The translations under genes were made by a program, and so were the position numbers. Source: Listeria monocytogenes ATCC 19117 (lineage in GTDB: Bacteria; Bacillota; Bacilli; Lactobacillales; Listeriaceae). From it: DNA of 64,000 bases. The stretch is from assembly GCF_000307025.1 (NCBI RefSeq), contig NC_018584.1, positions 2,232,001 to 2,296,000 of the forward strand, written 5' to 3'. Of this stretch, positions 7,255 to 15,554 are shown one piece after another; the first letter of the stretch is position 1; each line of letters begins with the position of its first letter. The notes beneath the pieces were generated by a model. The model ran no database searches and was not told the DNA's origin. It saw only the letters and a program-made list of their open reading frames with translations.

Positions 7255-9528
7255 TCAGCTTGAGCACCATTCGCACTCTTCAACATCGATATCGTTAGAG
7301 CGAACATAGTAAGTTGTTTTAAGTCCTTCATTCCAAGCCGTCATGTGTAGTTCAAGTAGTTTACTTGCTTTGATACCACTTGGTACATAGAAGTTAAAGC
7401 TTAGTGATTGGTCTACGTGACGTTGACGACGACCGTTTTGACGAACGCTTGCGAATTGGTCAACTTTGTAAGCACCTTTTTCGTAGTATGGGTATGTGCT
7501 TAAGTTTAAGTCCGGTGCAATAACTGGACGACGGTAATCTTTTTTCTCTTCATAGTAGAATGCACTGTAAATTGGGTCGATTGAAGCAGTGGATCCAGCA
7601 ATTTGAGCTGTACTCATATTTGGTGCTACAGCTACAAGATATGCATTACGCAAACCTTTTTCTGCTACTTCTTTTGCTAATTCTTGCCATTCAGGTGAAT
7701 TATAGTTACGACGCGCGAAGTATTCTCCAGTATTCCAGTCACTGCCTTTAAAGACTTTATAAGCACCTTTTTCTTGCGCTAGTTTGTTACTTGCGCGAAT
7801 AGCTAAATAGTTAATTTGTTCATATAATTCATCGGCATATTTCTCCGCTTCTTCTGAGTCCCAAGCGATATTTTTAAGAGCAAGCAGATGGTGCCAACCA
7901 AATGTTCCAAGTCCGATAGAACGGTACTTTTGGTTCGTGATAGTAGCTTGTGGTACTGGTAGTTCGTTTAAGTCGATAACGTTATCTAACATCCGTACTT
8001 CTACTTCGATTAAACGTTCTAAAGTACCTTCTTCAGCAACAACCGCACGACCTAGGTTAACAGAAGATAAGTTACATACAACAAAATCTCCCGCTTGTTT
8101 TGTGATAACAATTTGATCTCCAGAAATAATTTCTTGAATCATTTTTGTTGGGCTCATATTTTGCATGATTTCTGTACATAAGTTACTAGAATACACCATG
8201 CCTTCATGTTTATTAGGGTTCATTCTGTTTACTTCATCACGGTAAAACATGAATGGATTCCCTGTTTCTAATTGACTCATCATAATACGTTTCATGATAT
8301 CAATAGCTTTAACAATTTTTTTGCTAATTGTTTCATCTGCTACTAGTTCTTCATATTTTTCACGGAAAGTACCTTCACCTTTTGATTCATCGTAGAAATC
8401 TTGTAGGTACCAGCCTTTTTTCGCTTTTACTTCATGTGGATCAAACAAATACCACTCGCCACGACGTTCTACAGCTTCCATGAAAATATCAGGGATACAA
8501 ACTGCAGTGAATACATCATGTGCGCGTAAACGTTGGTCACCATTGTTTAATCGCAAATCAAGGAAAGATTCGATATCTTTATGGAAAACATCTAAATAAA
8601 CTGCAATCGCGCCTTTACGTTGACCTAATTGATCTACGCTAACCGCAGTATTGTTTAATTGTTTAATCCAAGGAATAACGCCACCACTTGCGCCTTTGAC
8701 GCCGCGGATAGCAGCTCCTGTTGAACGAACATACCCAAGATATGCGCCAACACCACCACCGTGCTTAGAAACTCTAGCGACGTCTGTATTACTGTCATAA
8801 ATACCTTGCAAGCTATCATCTACAGTATCAATGAAACAACTAGACAATTGACCGCCAACTTTTCCAGCATTTGCAAGTGTCGGTGTTGCAACAGTCATAT
8901 ATAAATTACTTAAAGCCCAGTAAGCTTCTTCTACTAGTTTCATCCGTTTTTCTTTTGGTTCATTTTGCATTAAATAAAGTGCGATAGTTAACCAACGTTC
9001 TTGTGGCAACTCATACACATTACGTTCAGAGTCAGTCGCTAAGTAACGAGTCGCAAGTAAATACAAACCATTATAAGTGAATAATTTATCTTTTTCAGGG
9101 TCAATTAATTTCCCTGCTGCAATCAAATCTTCTTTAGAATAATTTTTTAGAATATTGCCAGAATAAATACCACGTTCGCCTAGACTCTCTTGTAGTCCAA
9201 CGTACGAACCATATTTATCATCATCATTATAGAAACGATTTTTACTTGCTTTTTTATATAATTTATTTAAATAAAGGCGTGCTGCGAAATGTTCCCATTC
9301 AGGAATATGAATATCAGTACGAGCTTCTGCTTCCCTAATTAAATAATCGACTAATTCGTCAGCCGCATAATCTTCCTTCTTCTCTACAAAATTAAAAACC
9401 TTACGTTTGTAATCCTCCAAATCAAGTTTCGGAAATTCTTCATGGATTTTCTCTAAATATCCATCCAATCGGCTTTTGTCAAAAGGTAGCTTTCTGTTTC
9501 CCCCGTCTTTTACTATGTAAGTTGTCAT
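7255..9528 (-). CDS. nrdE: Ribonucleoside-diphosphate reductase large (catalytic) subunit
   Basis: A 757-residue R1 protein. An N-terminal ATP-cone-like segment (YIVKDGGNRKLPFDKSRLDG) is followed by the ten-stranded barrel. Active-site cysteines are visible in GGQLSSCFIDTVDD and VVCNLSSVNLG, and the thiyl Cys in SSNLCTEIMQ. The C-terminal shuttle is CEWC. The ATP cone is unusual for a gene normally called nrdE, since class Ib enzymes lack it, and suggests dATP feedback control. The start at 9528 is preferred for its GGGGATTGCAA spacing; 9546 (AAGGATGAA, six extra residues) is also possible. It heads the operon and paired NrdR boxes lie upstream. Confidence 0.94.
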   Translation of the reverse strand: MTTYIVKDGGNRKLPFDKSRLDGYLEKIHEEFPKLDLEDYKRKVFNFVEKKEDYAADELVDYLIREAEARTDIHIPEWEHFAARLYLNKLYKKASKNRFYNDDDKYGSYVGLQESLGERGIYSGNILKNYSKEDLIAAGKLIDPEKDKLFTYNGLYLLATRYLATDSERNVYELPQERWLTIALYLMQNEPKEKRMKLVEEAYWALSNLYMTVATPTLANAGKVGGQLSSCFIDTVDDSLQGIYDSNTDVARVSKHGGGVGAYLGYVRSTGAAIRGVKGASGGVIPWIKQLNNTAVSVDQLGQRKGAIAVYLDVFHKDIESFLDLRLNNGDQRLRAHDVFTAVCIPDIFMEAVERRGEWYLFDPHEVKAKKGWYLQDFYDESKGEGTFREKYEELVADETISKKIVKAIDIMKRIMMSQLETGNPFMFYRDEVNRMNPNKHEGMVYSSNLCTEIMQNMSPTKMIQEIISGDQIVITKQAGDFVVCNLSSVNLGRAVVAEEGTLERLIEVEVRMLDNVIDLNELPVPQATITNQKYRSIGLGTFGWHHLLALKNIAWDSEEAEKYADELYEQINYLAIRASNKLAQEKGAYKVFKGSDWNTGEYFARRNYNSPEWQELAKEVAEKGLRNAYLVAVAPNMSTAQIAGSTASIDPIYSAFYYEEKKDYRRPVIAPDLNLSTYPYYEKGAYKVDQFASVRQNGRRQRHVDQSLSFNFYVPSGIKASKLLELHMTAWNEGLKTTYYVRSNDIDVEECEWCSS

Positions 9529-9703
9529 TTGCAATCCCCATTTCATCCTTTTTTCCTCGTTGTAAAAATATCTGATTCACTTTGCGCTTTTTATTCGTCC
9601 GCTGAACTATTGTGGTCGTTCCATGGAGCAAAAAAATTAACTTTTAAAGGAGCAAATTCCCCTGATAAAAGTTAAAAGGCGATGAAGCAATATTTCGCTT
9701 TCG

Positions 9704-9719
9704 ATACTATATATAGTAT
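9704..9719. promoter_or_regulatory. NrdR box 1
   Basis: ATACTATATATAGTAT is a perfect 16-bp palindrome agreeing with the NrdR consensus (aCaCwAtATaTwGtGt) at most positions. It is about 180 bp upstream of nrdE and spaced 32 bp centre-to-centre (about three helical turns) from a second box. Confidence 0.8.
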
Positions 9720-9735
9720 AACTTTTTCATTGTGA

Positions 9736-9751
9736 ATGCAAGATATAGTAC
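9736..9751. promoter_or_regulatory. NrdR box 2
   Basis: ATGCAAGATATAGTAC is a weaker match to the NrdR consensus, read best on the minus strand as GTACTATATCTTGCAT. Pairing with box 1 at 32 bp is the arrangement typical of NrdR-repressed nrd promoters. The remaining intergenic DNA (9547-9700 and 9752-9960) shows nothing further that I can name. Confidence 0.65.
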
Positions 9752-9969
9752 TCTGGTTTTATTACGAAAAGTGTCTAAACAATGATTACAACAAGGTTTT
9801 CAGCAAATAAAAAAATTTTTTCCGGCACTTGTGTGTTTTCGAGCATATTTCAAGTATAAAAATGCTACTACTTCTAGTGCCTATTTTTTCGCTAGTTTCT
9901 ATATTTAGTAGTTAAAAAAAGGATGTTTTGTAACTTCACAATCTTTTAAACTCACTTTTGTTACCTTTC

Positions 9970-9983
9970 TGACAAAAATGTAA
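9970..9983 (+). promoter_or_regulatory. VirR/BceR-like box upstream of the YxeA-like gene
   Basis: TGACA-AAAA-TGTAA fits the TnACA-N4-TGTAA pattern bound by BceR/VirR-type response regulators. It lies 64 bp upstream of the candidate -10. A matching box precedes the DUF4870 gene at 29781. I recall both genes (lmo2156, lmo2177) as members of the VirR regulon. Confidence 0.6.
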
Positions 9984-10023
9984 GATTAACGCTGGATTTT
10001 GTTAGTTAACAAACGGGATAATT

Positions 10024-10052
10024 TTGTCATTCCATTGTAAACTTAATGTAAT
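10024..10052 (+). promoter_or_regulatory. Candidate sigma-A promoter of the YxeA-like gene
   Basis: TTGTCA (10024-10029), a 17-nt spacer and TGTAAT (10047-10052). A 16-bp palindrome, TTTGTTAGTTAACAAA (9998-10013), sits directly upstream of the -35 and may be a second operator. Confidence 0.55.
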
Positions 10053-10081
10053 AAAACAAATCAAGAAAGGATGAAGGAGAA

Positions 10082-10423
10082 ATGTTTACTAAAAAAAGAG
10101 GTTTAATATTATTAGCTGCAGTTCTTCTAACTGTTTGCGCGATTTGGGAGTATGCGATGCCAACTGACGCCGCAGTGAAATCCTATTACGTAAAAGTAGA
10201 AGACGCAGGAAAACCCGTTCAAAAAAATCAATTCAAAGGGTTCAAATATGTATCGAATGTTTATGATGACAAAGGAAAACAAAAACAACTAACTTTCTAC
10301 TCAGAAAAAGAATTAACTAAGAACGAGCAATTCAAAGTACTTGTTGGCGAGAACAAAATGGTTGTTAATTATAAAAAAATCAAAAACGTACCAGATAAAA
10401 TTAAATATTTAGCTGAAAAATAA
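10082..10423 (+). CDS. YxeA-family (DUF1093) secreted/membrane-anchored protein
   Basis: A 113-residue protein with an N-terminal signal or anchor (KKRGLILLAAVLLTVCAIWEY) and a small beta-rich domain, with VKSYYVKVEDAGKPV and YYVK/Y-D patterns typical of YxeA/DUF1093. These small exported proteins are often induced by cell-envelope stress, but their biochemical role is unknown. The ATG start has GGATGAAGGAG in front. It stands alone between its own promoter and a strong terminator. The VirR/BceR-like box upstream suggests control by the VirRS envelope-stress system. Confidence 0.82.
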   Translation: MFTKKRGLILLAAVLLTVCAIWEYAMPTDAAVKSYYVKVEDAGKPVQKNQFKGFKYVSNVYDDKGKQKQLTFYSEKELTKNEQFKVLVGENKMVVNYKKIKNVPDKIKYLAEK

Positions 10424-10468
10424 AAACGCTTTGTTATAGCCTGATAAAAGGCTAAACAAAGCGTTTTT
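10424..10468. terminator. Bidirectional terminator
   Basis: AAAACGCTTTGTT and AACAAAGCGTTTT pair around an inner short stem (AGCC/GGCT), with T-runs on both strands. It lies between the YxeA-like gene and the convergent sepA gene. Confidence 0.92.
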
Positions 10469-10476
10469 TGTTTTTA

Positions 10477-12378
10477 TTAAGGTGTAACAATATTGAAGAC
10501 AGGATTAAATTCATCTAACAAGGAAGCAAACTCCCCAAATTTCTTCGCGTCTCCTTCTAATTTAGCTGTTTGGTCAGCAAATGCTGCTTCAAAGCTTTTC
10601 ACACCACCGAAAATATGATTAAATGTATCACGAGTAGTAGTTAAAGTTAAATCAGCTTTATCGTCTACTTCACCTTCACGATAAATAAGTACGGAATTAT
10701 TTACAAGTAAATGATAATTCTCATCAACATCTGTTAATTTCCAGTTCATGGAGATACGTTTACCGATGGATCTTTCCCCATTTAAACGAATACCCATGTA
10801 ATCTAAAATCAAGTTAAACGGCATACCTTCTACAATATCCAGTGTAACACCAGAAATAACTTCATCTGGGACAGAATTTCTCAGTTCGTCTGCTCCGGCT
10901 AAAAATACATTACGCCATGGTCCGGACTCAGATTGATAGCCAAGTTGTTCTAACGCATCTGCAAGAAGAGCTCTTGCTTCTCCGTTTTCTCCGTCTGCGA
11001 AAACCGCATGTTTGACAACTTCCGCAACCCAGCGATATTCACCCGCTTCATAGGATACACGCGCTTTTTTCACTACTTCATCAACGCCACCCATGAACTC
11101 GACGTATTTTTTCGCCACATCTTCTGGAGGTAGCGGATAAAGGTCAGCAGGATTTCCGTTATACCAACCAAGATAAAATTGATAAATCGCTTTAACATCA
11201 TGGTTAAGCGTGCCGTAGTATCCTCGTAAATACCATTTTTCTTCTAGTTCAGGAGGGAATTTCACAGCTTCAGCCACTTCAATGGCAGTTAATCCTTTAT
11301 TAATAAAATGAAGCGTTTGGTCATGCATATATTTATAAGCGTCACGTTGGTGAATAAGCATGTCATTAATCTCTTCATTACCCCACGTTGGCCAGTGATG
11401 TTGACCGATACAAACTTCATATTTATCACCAAACGCACGAATCGCTTTGTCAATATCTTTCCACCACTCGTAAGCGTCACGAATTTGCGCACCACGTAAT
11501 GTTAAAATGTTATGCAAGTTATGAACAGCATCTTCTGCAATATTAAGTAGTTTAAATTGCGGGAAATACATCATATGTTCTGATGGAGCTTCTGTATTCG
11601 GCGCCATTAAGAATTCCACTTCAATCCCATCAACCACGCGTTTTTCATGATCAAACGTAATAGTATCATTTGGAGCAAGTAAGGACATGTGGCCTTTGGA
11701 CGCTGTTTTACCAAGTCCTGCATCCACTTGACCTAATTCCCCGCGTGACAAACGGCTACCATACATAAATTCCGCACGACGAATCATTGCATTTCCAGCA
11801 AAAATATTTTCGCTGACCGCCGCTTCCATAAAGCCTTCAGGTCCAATAAGTGCCACTTTTCCAGAGGTTACATCTTCTTTGCTAATTAGACCCGCTACAC
11901 CGCCGTAATGATCGGCATGGGAATGCGTATAAATAATCGCCTTAATAGGTTTTTTCGGACGATGCTCAAAGTATAATTCAAGCGCCGCACGGGCAGTTTC
12001 AACCGACATTAATGTATCTGTAATGACAAGGCCAGTATCGCCTTCCATAATCGTCGTATTCGACATATCAAAGCCGCGTACTTGATAAACCCGGTCCGTT
12101 ACTTTGAATAAACCATTTGTCATATTAAGTTGAGCGATACGCCACAAACTTGGGTTAACAGAATCAGGTGCTTCTCCTTCGATAAACTTATAATCATCCA
12201 AATCCCAAACTGCATGGCCATCTTCCGTATCAACTTTTACATGATCCCAAGTGCCAATAAAGCCTTTCTTTGCATCTTCAAAATCTTTCGTGTTCTCAAA
12301 TGGTAAAGCTTTTTTTACTTTCTCATTCACTTTCTTTGTAAATTCAGACGCTTCTTTTGGTAAGACTTTTTTTGTCAT
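10477..12378 (-). CDS. sepA: Alkyl/aryl-sulfatase of the SdsA1 metallo-beta-lactamase family
   Basis: A 633-residue protein. The metallo-beta-lactamase domain (about residues 95-340) contains the zinc motif THSHADHYGG at 151-160 and later ligands in the EDAVHNLHN and GQHHWPTWG regions. A helical dimerisation region follows, then an SCP2-like C-terminal domain (from about 510) as in Pseudomonas SdsA1 and yeast Bds1. These enzymes cleave alkyl sulfate esters such as SDS. No signal peptide is seen, so it is probably cytosolic. I recall this locus as lmo2157 sepA, sigma-B dependent; a GTTT-N15-AGGTAT promoter is present upstream. The physiological substrate is unknown. Confidence 0.88.
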   Translation of the reverse strand: MTKKVLPKEASEFTKKVNEKVKKALPFENTKDFEDAKKGFIGTWDHVKVDTEDGHAVWDLDDYKFIEGEAPDSVNPSLWRIAQLNMTNGLFKVTDRVYQVRGFDMSNTTIMEGDTGLVITDTLMSVETARAALELYFEHRPKKPIKAIIYTHSHADHYGGVAGLISKEDVTSGKVALIGPEGFMEAAVSENIFAGNAMIRRAEFMYGSRLSRGELGQVDAGLGKTASKGHMSLLAPNDTITFDHEKRVVDGIEVEFLMAPNTEAPSEHMMYFPQFKLLNIAEDAVHNLHNILTLRGAQIRDAYEWWKDIDKAIRAFGDKYEVCIGQHHWPTWGNEEINDMLIHQRDAYKYMHDQTLHFINKGLTAIEVAEAVKFPPELEEKWYLRGYYGTLNHDVKAIYQFYLGWYNGNPADLYPLPPEDVAKKYVEFMGGVDEVVKKARVSYEAGEYRWVAEVVKHAVFADGENGEARALLADALEQLGYQSESGPWRNVFLAGADELRNSVPDEVISGVTLDIVEGMPFNLILDYMGIRLNGERSIGKRISMNWKLTDVDENYHLLVNNSVLIYREGEVDDKADLTLTTTRDTFNHIFGGVKSFEAAFADQTAKLEGDAKKFGEFASLLDEFNPVFNIVTP

Positions 12379-12422
12379 TATCGGTTTCCTCCTGCACGTT
12401 TATTTTCACATACTTTCTTTTT

Positions 12423-12447
12423 ATACCTCCGTAAAATTATTCAAAAC
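12423..12447 (-). promoter_or_regulatory. Sigma-B-like promoter of sepA
   Basis: On the minus strand: GTTT (12447-12444), 15 nt, AGGTAT (12428-12423), against the Listeria sigma-B consensus GTTT-N13-17-GGGWAT. It lies about 45 bp before the start codon. Confidence 0.6.
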
Positions 12448-12466
12448 CTTTTGCTATTATTGGACC

Positions 12467-12505
12467 AAAAAAAGAGCGGCTTGAAAAATTCAAGCCGCTC
12501 TTTTT
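12467..12505. terminator. Terminator after the CsbD gene
   Basis: AAAAAGAGCGGCTTGAA pairs perfectly with TTCAAGCCGCTCTTTTT. It ends the CsbD transcript and insulates sepA from it. Confidence 0.93.
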
Positions 12506-12508
12506 AAC

Positions 12509-12694
12509 TTATTCGGATAATTTCTTTTTAGCGTCGCCAGTTTTATCTTCTACTTCGCCTTTAGCTTTTTGAGCTTTACCTTCTACTTGTTTGCCTTTAT
12601 CATCTGTTGCTTTACCGAACTTGTCTTTTGCGTCACCTACTACTTTGTCTTTAAGTCCTTTTGCTTTGTCTTTCATGCCTTTATCTTCGCTCAT
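12509..12694 (-). CDS. CsbD-family stress protein (61 aa)
   Basis: A 61-residue, Lys/Asp/Glu-rich, low-complexity hydrophilic protein with the CsbD-like pattern GKATDDKGKQVEGKAQKAKG and repeated KDK/KGK units. The family is a general-stress marker in Bacilli (csbD is sigma-B controlled in B. subtilis); molecular function unknown. The start has GGAGGC upstream. A sigma-B-like promoter (GTTT-N14-GTGGAA) lies 63-86 bp before the start. Strong predicted disorder suggests a hydration or chaperone-like role, which is speculation. Confidence 0.88.
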   Translation of the reverse strand: MSEDKGMKDKAKGLKDKVVGDAKDKFGKATDDKGKQVEGKAQKAKGEVEDKTGDAKKKLSE

Positions 12695-12756
12695 TGATAT
12701 TGCCTCCTAATTAGAATATTTTCTAATGAAGAATTCTTTATCTCCATAGTAGTGTT

Positions 12757-12780
12757 TTCCACAGTTTAGGAAGCTAAAAC
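12757..12780 (-). promoter_or_regulatory. Possible sigma-B promoter of the CsbD gene
   Basis: Minus strand GTTT (12780-12777), 14 nt, GTGGAA (12762-12757). The -35 is exact and the -10 imperfect. The family's known sigma-B control supports the call. Confidence 0.45.
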
Positions 12781-12787
12781 ATCTTTT

Positions 12788-13837
12788 TTAAATAGAATGG
12801 ATAGTTCGATTTGTCTCAGCCGCTTCAAATATGGCTTCAATCAATTTTAAAACTTGATAAACTTCTTCATTTTGAACGATTGGTTCACTCGTATTATTTA
12901 AAACATCGACAAAATTATTATAAAAAGATGGAGCTAATTTGGCAGGTGCTGGAAGCGATAATGTATTGGTTGCTTCTTCGCTTGGTGGTGCCATTGTTTT
13001 TGTAAGCCCTTGCCCTGCTTTAATTGGCGTTGGCTCAGACGTTTTAGCGAGTGCGGTTGGTTTGACGATTTCCCCGCTTAAATCCCAGTCGTGGATAATT
13101 CCAGTTCCTTCTGTACCTTTGACATACCAGCGAGGTAATTTAATGAAGTTCGTTGTGCCTACCTCAATTTGAGCGGTAATGCCATTTTCGAAAGTAATGA
13201 ACGTGACGAAGCCATCATCGACTTCATCCCCAAGCGCAAAACTTAGATTAGCAGATACAGATTTCACGTTACTATCTACTAGGAATAACAATTGGTCAAG
13301 TAGATGCACACCCCAATCAAGTACCATCCCGCCGCCATGTGCTTTCAAATGACGCCAATCTCCTGGAATACCATTTGCTCCGTGGACACGTGATTCTAAG
13401 TGGAACATTTCACCGATCGTTTTTTGTTCAAACATTTCTTTAATAATCAGGAAATCTTCGTCCCAACGTCTATTTTGATGCACCATAAAATGTTTATTTA
13501 CTCTTTTAGCCACGTCCATAATTGCTAGTAAATCTTCGCTTGTCATTGTCACTGGTTTCTCGCAAACAACATGCTTGCCTGCTTCAAGTGCAGTAATCGC
13601 CAGTTCTTTATGGCTATCATTCGGTGTCGCGATAAGAACTGCATCTACTTTTTCATCCGCTAAAACCGCTTCAAAACTTTCATAGATTTTCAAACCTTTT
13701 TGGGCAGCGGCTTCACGTTTTTCTGCTAGAATGTCGAATACACCGTGAACTTCCAAATTATTAGCAGCCGATGCAAGCGTTACATGATAGCTTCCCATCC
13801 CGCCGTAACCAATAATTACTAATTGATATTTTTTCAT
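12788..13837 (-). CDS. Gfo/Idh/MocA-family NAD(P)-dependent oxidoreductase (last gene of operon)
   Basis: A 349-residue protein. The Rossmann fold starts at YQLVIIGYGGMGSYH (GxGxxG), the family's CEKPVT motif is at about residue 93, and the C-terminal alpha/beta domain contains WDWGVHLLDQLL with the catalytic-type His. Members oxidise or reduce sugars and polyols such as inositol or glucose derivatives. It is the most distal of five collinear genes (17387 to 12788) with two such dehydrogenases, two xylose-isomerase-like proteins and a ThuA-like protein, a set typical of 3-keto-sugar or inositol-type catabolism. No transporter is in the cluster. Substrate unknown. Confidence 0.88.
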   Translation of the reverse strand: MKKYQLVIIGYGGMGSYHVTLASAANNLEVHGVFDILAEKREAAAQKGLKIYESFEAVLADEKVDAVLIATPNDSHKELAITALEAGKHVVCEKPVTMTSEDLLAIMDVAKRVNKHFMVHQNRRWDEDFLIIKEMFEQKTIGEMFHLESRVHGANGIPGDWRHLKAHGGGMVLDWGVHLLDQLLFLVDSNVKSVSANLSFALGDEVDDGFVTFITFENGITAQIEVGTTNFIKLPRWYVKGTEGTGIIHDWDLSGEIVKPTALAKTSEPTPIKAGQGLTKTMAPPSEEATNTLSLPAPAKLAPSFYNNFVDVLNNTSEPIVQNEEVYQVLKLIEAIFEAAETNRTIHSI

Positions 13838-13859
13838 CCTAAGACACCCTTTCTTATCG

Positions 13860-14828
13860 TTAAGCCCACCACATATCCAGTGGTTTATCTTTAATTAAAA
13901 TCGATTGTAAGTTTGTAACAGCACGGTCGAATCCTTCATCAATCGACATTAATGGATCTTCGTGCTCGATGCTGACTACATAATCATAACCATATGTTCT
14001 AAGCGCGCTCATAATGTCCGACCATTCTGTCAAACTGTGCCCACAACCAACCGAACGGAATGTCCAACTTCTCGTTTGTACATCACCATATGGTTGCATA
14101 TCCGTTAAACCGTACATATTAATATTATCTTGATCTAAATACGTATCTTTAGCATGGAAATGATGAATCGCTCCAGCTTTTCCTAAGATTTTGATAGCGC
14201 CAACTGGGTCAATTCCTTGCCACCACAAATGACTTGGGTCTAAATTAACCCCGATAGCATCATTTGTTTCTTCCCGCAGTTTTAAAATGGTATATGGCGT
14301 ATGGCATAAGAAACCACCATGCAGTTCAATACCAATTTTAACGCCACTGGCTGCTGCAAGTTCGCCAATTTCTTTCCAGTAAGGGATTAATTTTGTTTCC
14401 CATTGCCAAGTTTTAATATCGCTATAAACAGTTGGCCAAGGAATAACCGGCCAGTTCGGCGCTTTGGCATCGTCACTATCTCCCGCTGTTCCCGAAAATG
14501 TATTAACAACCGGAACATTCATTAAAGAGGCTAGTTTGATTGATTTGCGCAAAATTTCATCAGATGCAGCCGCTTCCTCTTTATTAGGAGAAATCGGGTT
14601 ATCGTGGCAACTAAAAGCACTAATTGTTAATCCTCGACTAGTAAATTTTTCTAAATATTCCTTCCGCGCGGCTTCACTCGCTAAAAGTTCATCGGTTGGA
14701 CAGTGATGATTTCCAGGGTTCCCGCCCGTCCCGATTTCGACAGCATCAAGTCCTGCCGCCTTTACTTTATCTAACATTTCATCCAATGATAAATTTGCAA
14801 ATAATGGTGTAAATACGCCTAATTTCAT
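13860..14828 (-). CDS. Sugar phosphate isomerase/epimerase (AP endonuclease 2 superfamily)
   Basis: A 322-residue TIM-barrel protein. Metal-site residues are suggested by GIELHGGFLCH, GVNLDPSHLWWQG, HHFHAKDTY and VSIEHEDPL, the usual Glu/His/Asp/Glu arrangement of the xylose-isomerase-like superfamily. Its length, with an inserted loop around residues 110-150, is like IolE/hexulose epimerase relatives. The ATG start overlaps nothing and lies 2 bp after the ThuA-like gene's stop, so the two are cotranscribed. It probably isomerises an intermediate made by the neighbouring Gfo/Idh/MocA dehydrogenases; the substrate is not predictable. Confidence 0.85.
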   Translation of the reverse strand: MKLGVFTPLFANLSLDEMLDKVKAAGLDAVEIGTGGNPGNHHCPTDELLASEAARKEYLEKFTSRGLTISAFSCHDNPISPNKEEAAASDEILRKSIKLASLMNVPVVNTFSGTAGDSDDAKAPNWPVIPWPTVYSDIKTWQWETKLIPYWKEIGELAAASGVKIGIELHGGFLCHTPYTILKLREETNDAIGVNLDPSHLWWQGIDPVGAIKILGKAGAIHHFHAKDTYLDQDNINMYGLTDMQPYGDVQTRSWTFRSVGCGHSLTEWSDIMSALRTYGYDYVVSIEHEDPLMSIDEGFDRAVTNLQSILIKDKPLDMWWA

Positions 14829-14830
14829 GT

Positions 14831-15553
14831 TTATTTCCTCCCTATTTTTTCAAGTGGTTGGTGATTTCCGTATGCCGGATAATTCTTCCGACCTTCCGCG
14901 CACCAATGTACGCCGTTAATAATTACTTGCTGAATATCCGGATGGTGATAGGTTGGATAGGATTCATGGCCTGGTTGGAAGTAGAAAATCCGACCATTTC
15001 CTCGTTTGTAGGTAATCCCGCTTCGGAAAACTTCGCCGCCTTCAAACCAACCTAAGAAAATTAGTTCATCAGGTGTCGGGATATCAAAATGCTCGCCGTA
15101 CATTTCTTCCTCGTCCAACTCGATAAATTCACCAATCCCTTTTGCAATCGGATGCGTCGGGTCAACTACCCAAAGGCGCTCTCTTTCATTTGCTTCACGC
15201 CATTTTAAATCACAGCTTGTTCCCATTAGGCGCATAAAGATTTTCGACATATGACCAGAATGTAGTACGACAAGTCCCATGCCTTCTAACACGCGTTTTT
15301 GCACACGATCGACAATTCTATCTTCTACGCGGTCATGCCCCATGTGTCCCCACCAAATCAGTACATCCGTATTCGCTAATACTTCTTCAGTAAGGCCATG
15401 TTCTGGTTCTTCTAAAGTAGCTGTGCCTGCCTCAATGCCTGCTTTTTCTAGAAAGCTAGCGATTTGCCCATGAATTCCATCCGGATAAATAGCCAACACA
15501 GCATCATCTTCTTTTTCATGTAAAAATTCATTCCATACTGTTACACGTGTCAT
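14831..15553 (-). CDS. ThuA-like domain protein (trehalose utilisation family)
   Basis: A 240-residue class-I glutamine-amidotransferase-like fold of the ThuA family. It shows [13 protein letters not shown] at the N terminus, [26 protein letters not shown] near residue 95 and [20 protein letters not shown] near the end. ThuA proteins act in trehalose and sucrose catabolism through 3-keto intermediates in rhizobia, and structural homologues are sugar-binding hydrolases. The start at 15553 is chosen because GGAGGAG lies 7 nt upstream; an extension to 15574 would overlap the previous gene. It begins 1 nt after that gene's stop. Confidence 0.87.
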   Translation of the reverse strand: MTRVTVWNEFLHEKEDDAVLAIYPDGIHGQIASFLEKAGIEAGTATLEEPEHGLTEEVLANTDVLIWWGHMGHDRVEDRIVDRVQKRVLEGMGLVVLHSGHMSKIFMRLMGTSCDLKWREANERERLWVVDPTHPIAKGIGEFIELDEEEMYGEHFDIPTPDELIFLGWFEGGEVFRSGITYKRGNGRIFYFQPGHESYPTYHHPDIQQVIINGVHWCAEGRKNYPAYGNHQPLEKIGRK

Positions 15554-15554
15554 A

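Noticed and set aside
10001-10013. PrfA box at GTTAACAAAC
   Set aside because: Only one half of TTAACA-N2-TGTTAA is present; the symmetry is TTTGTTA/TAACAAA with a 2-bp centre, which is a different palindrome.
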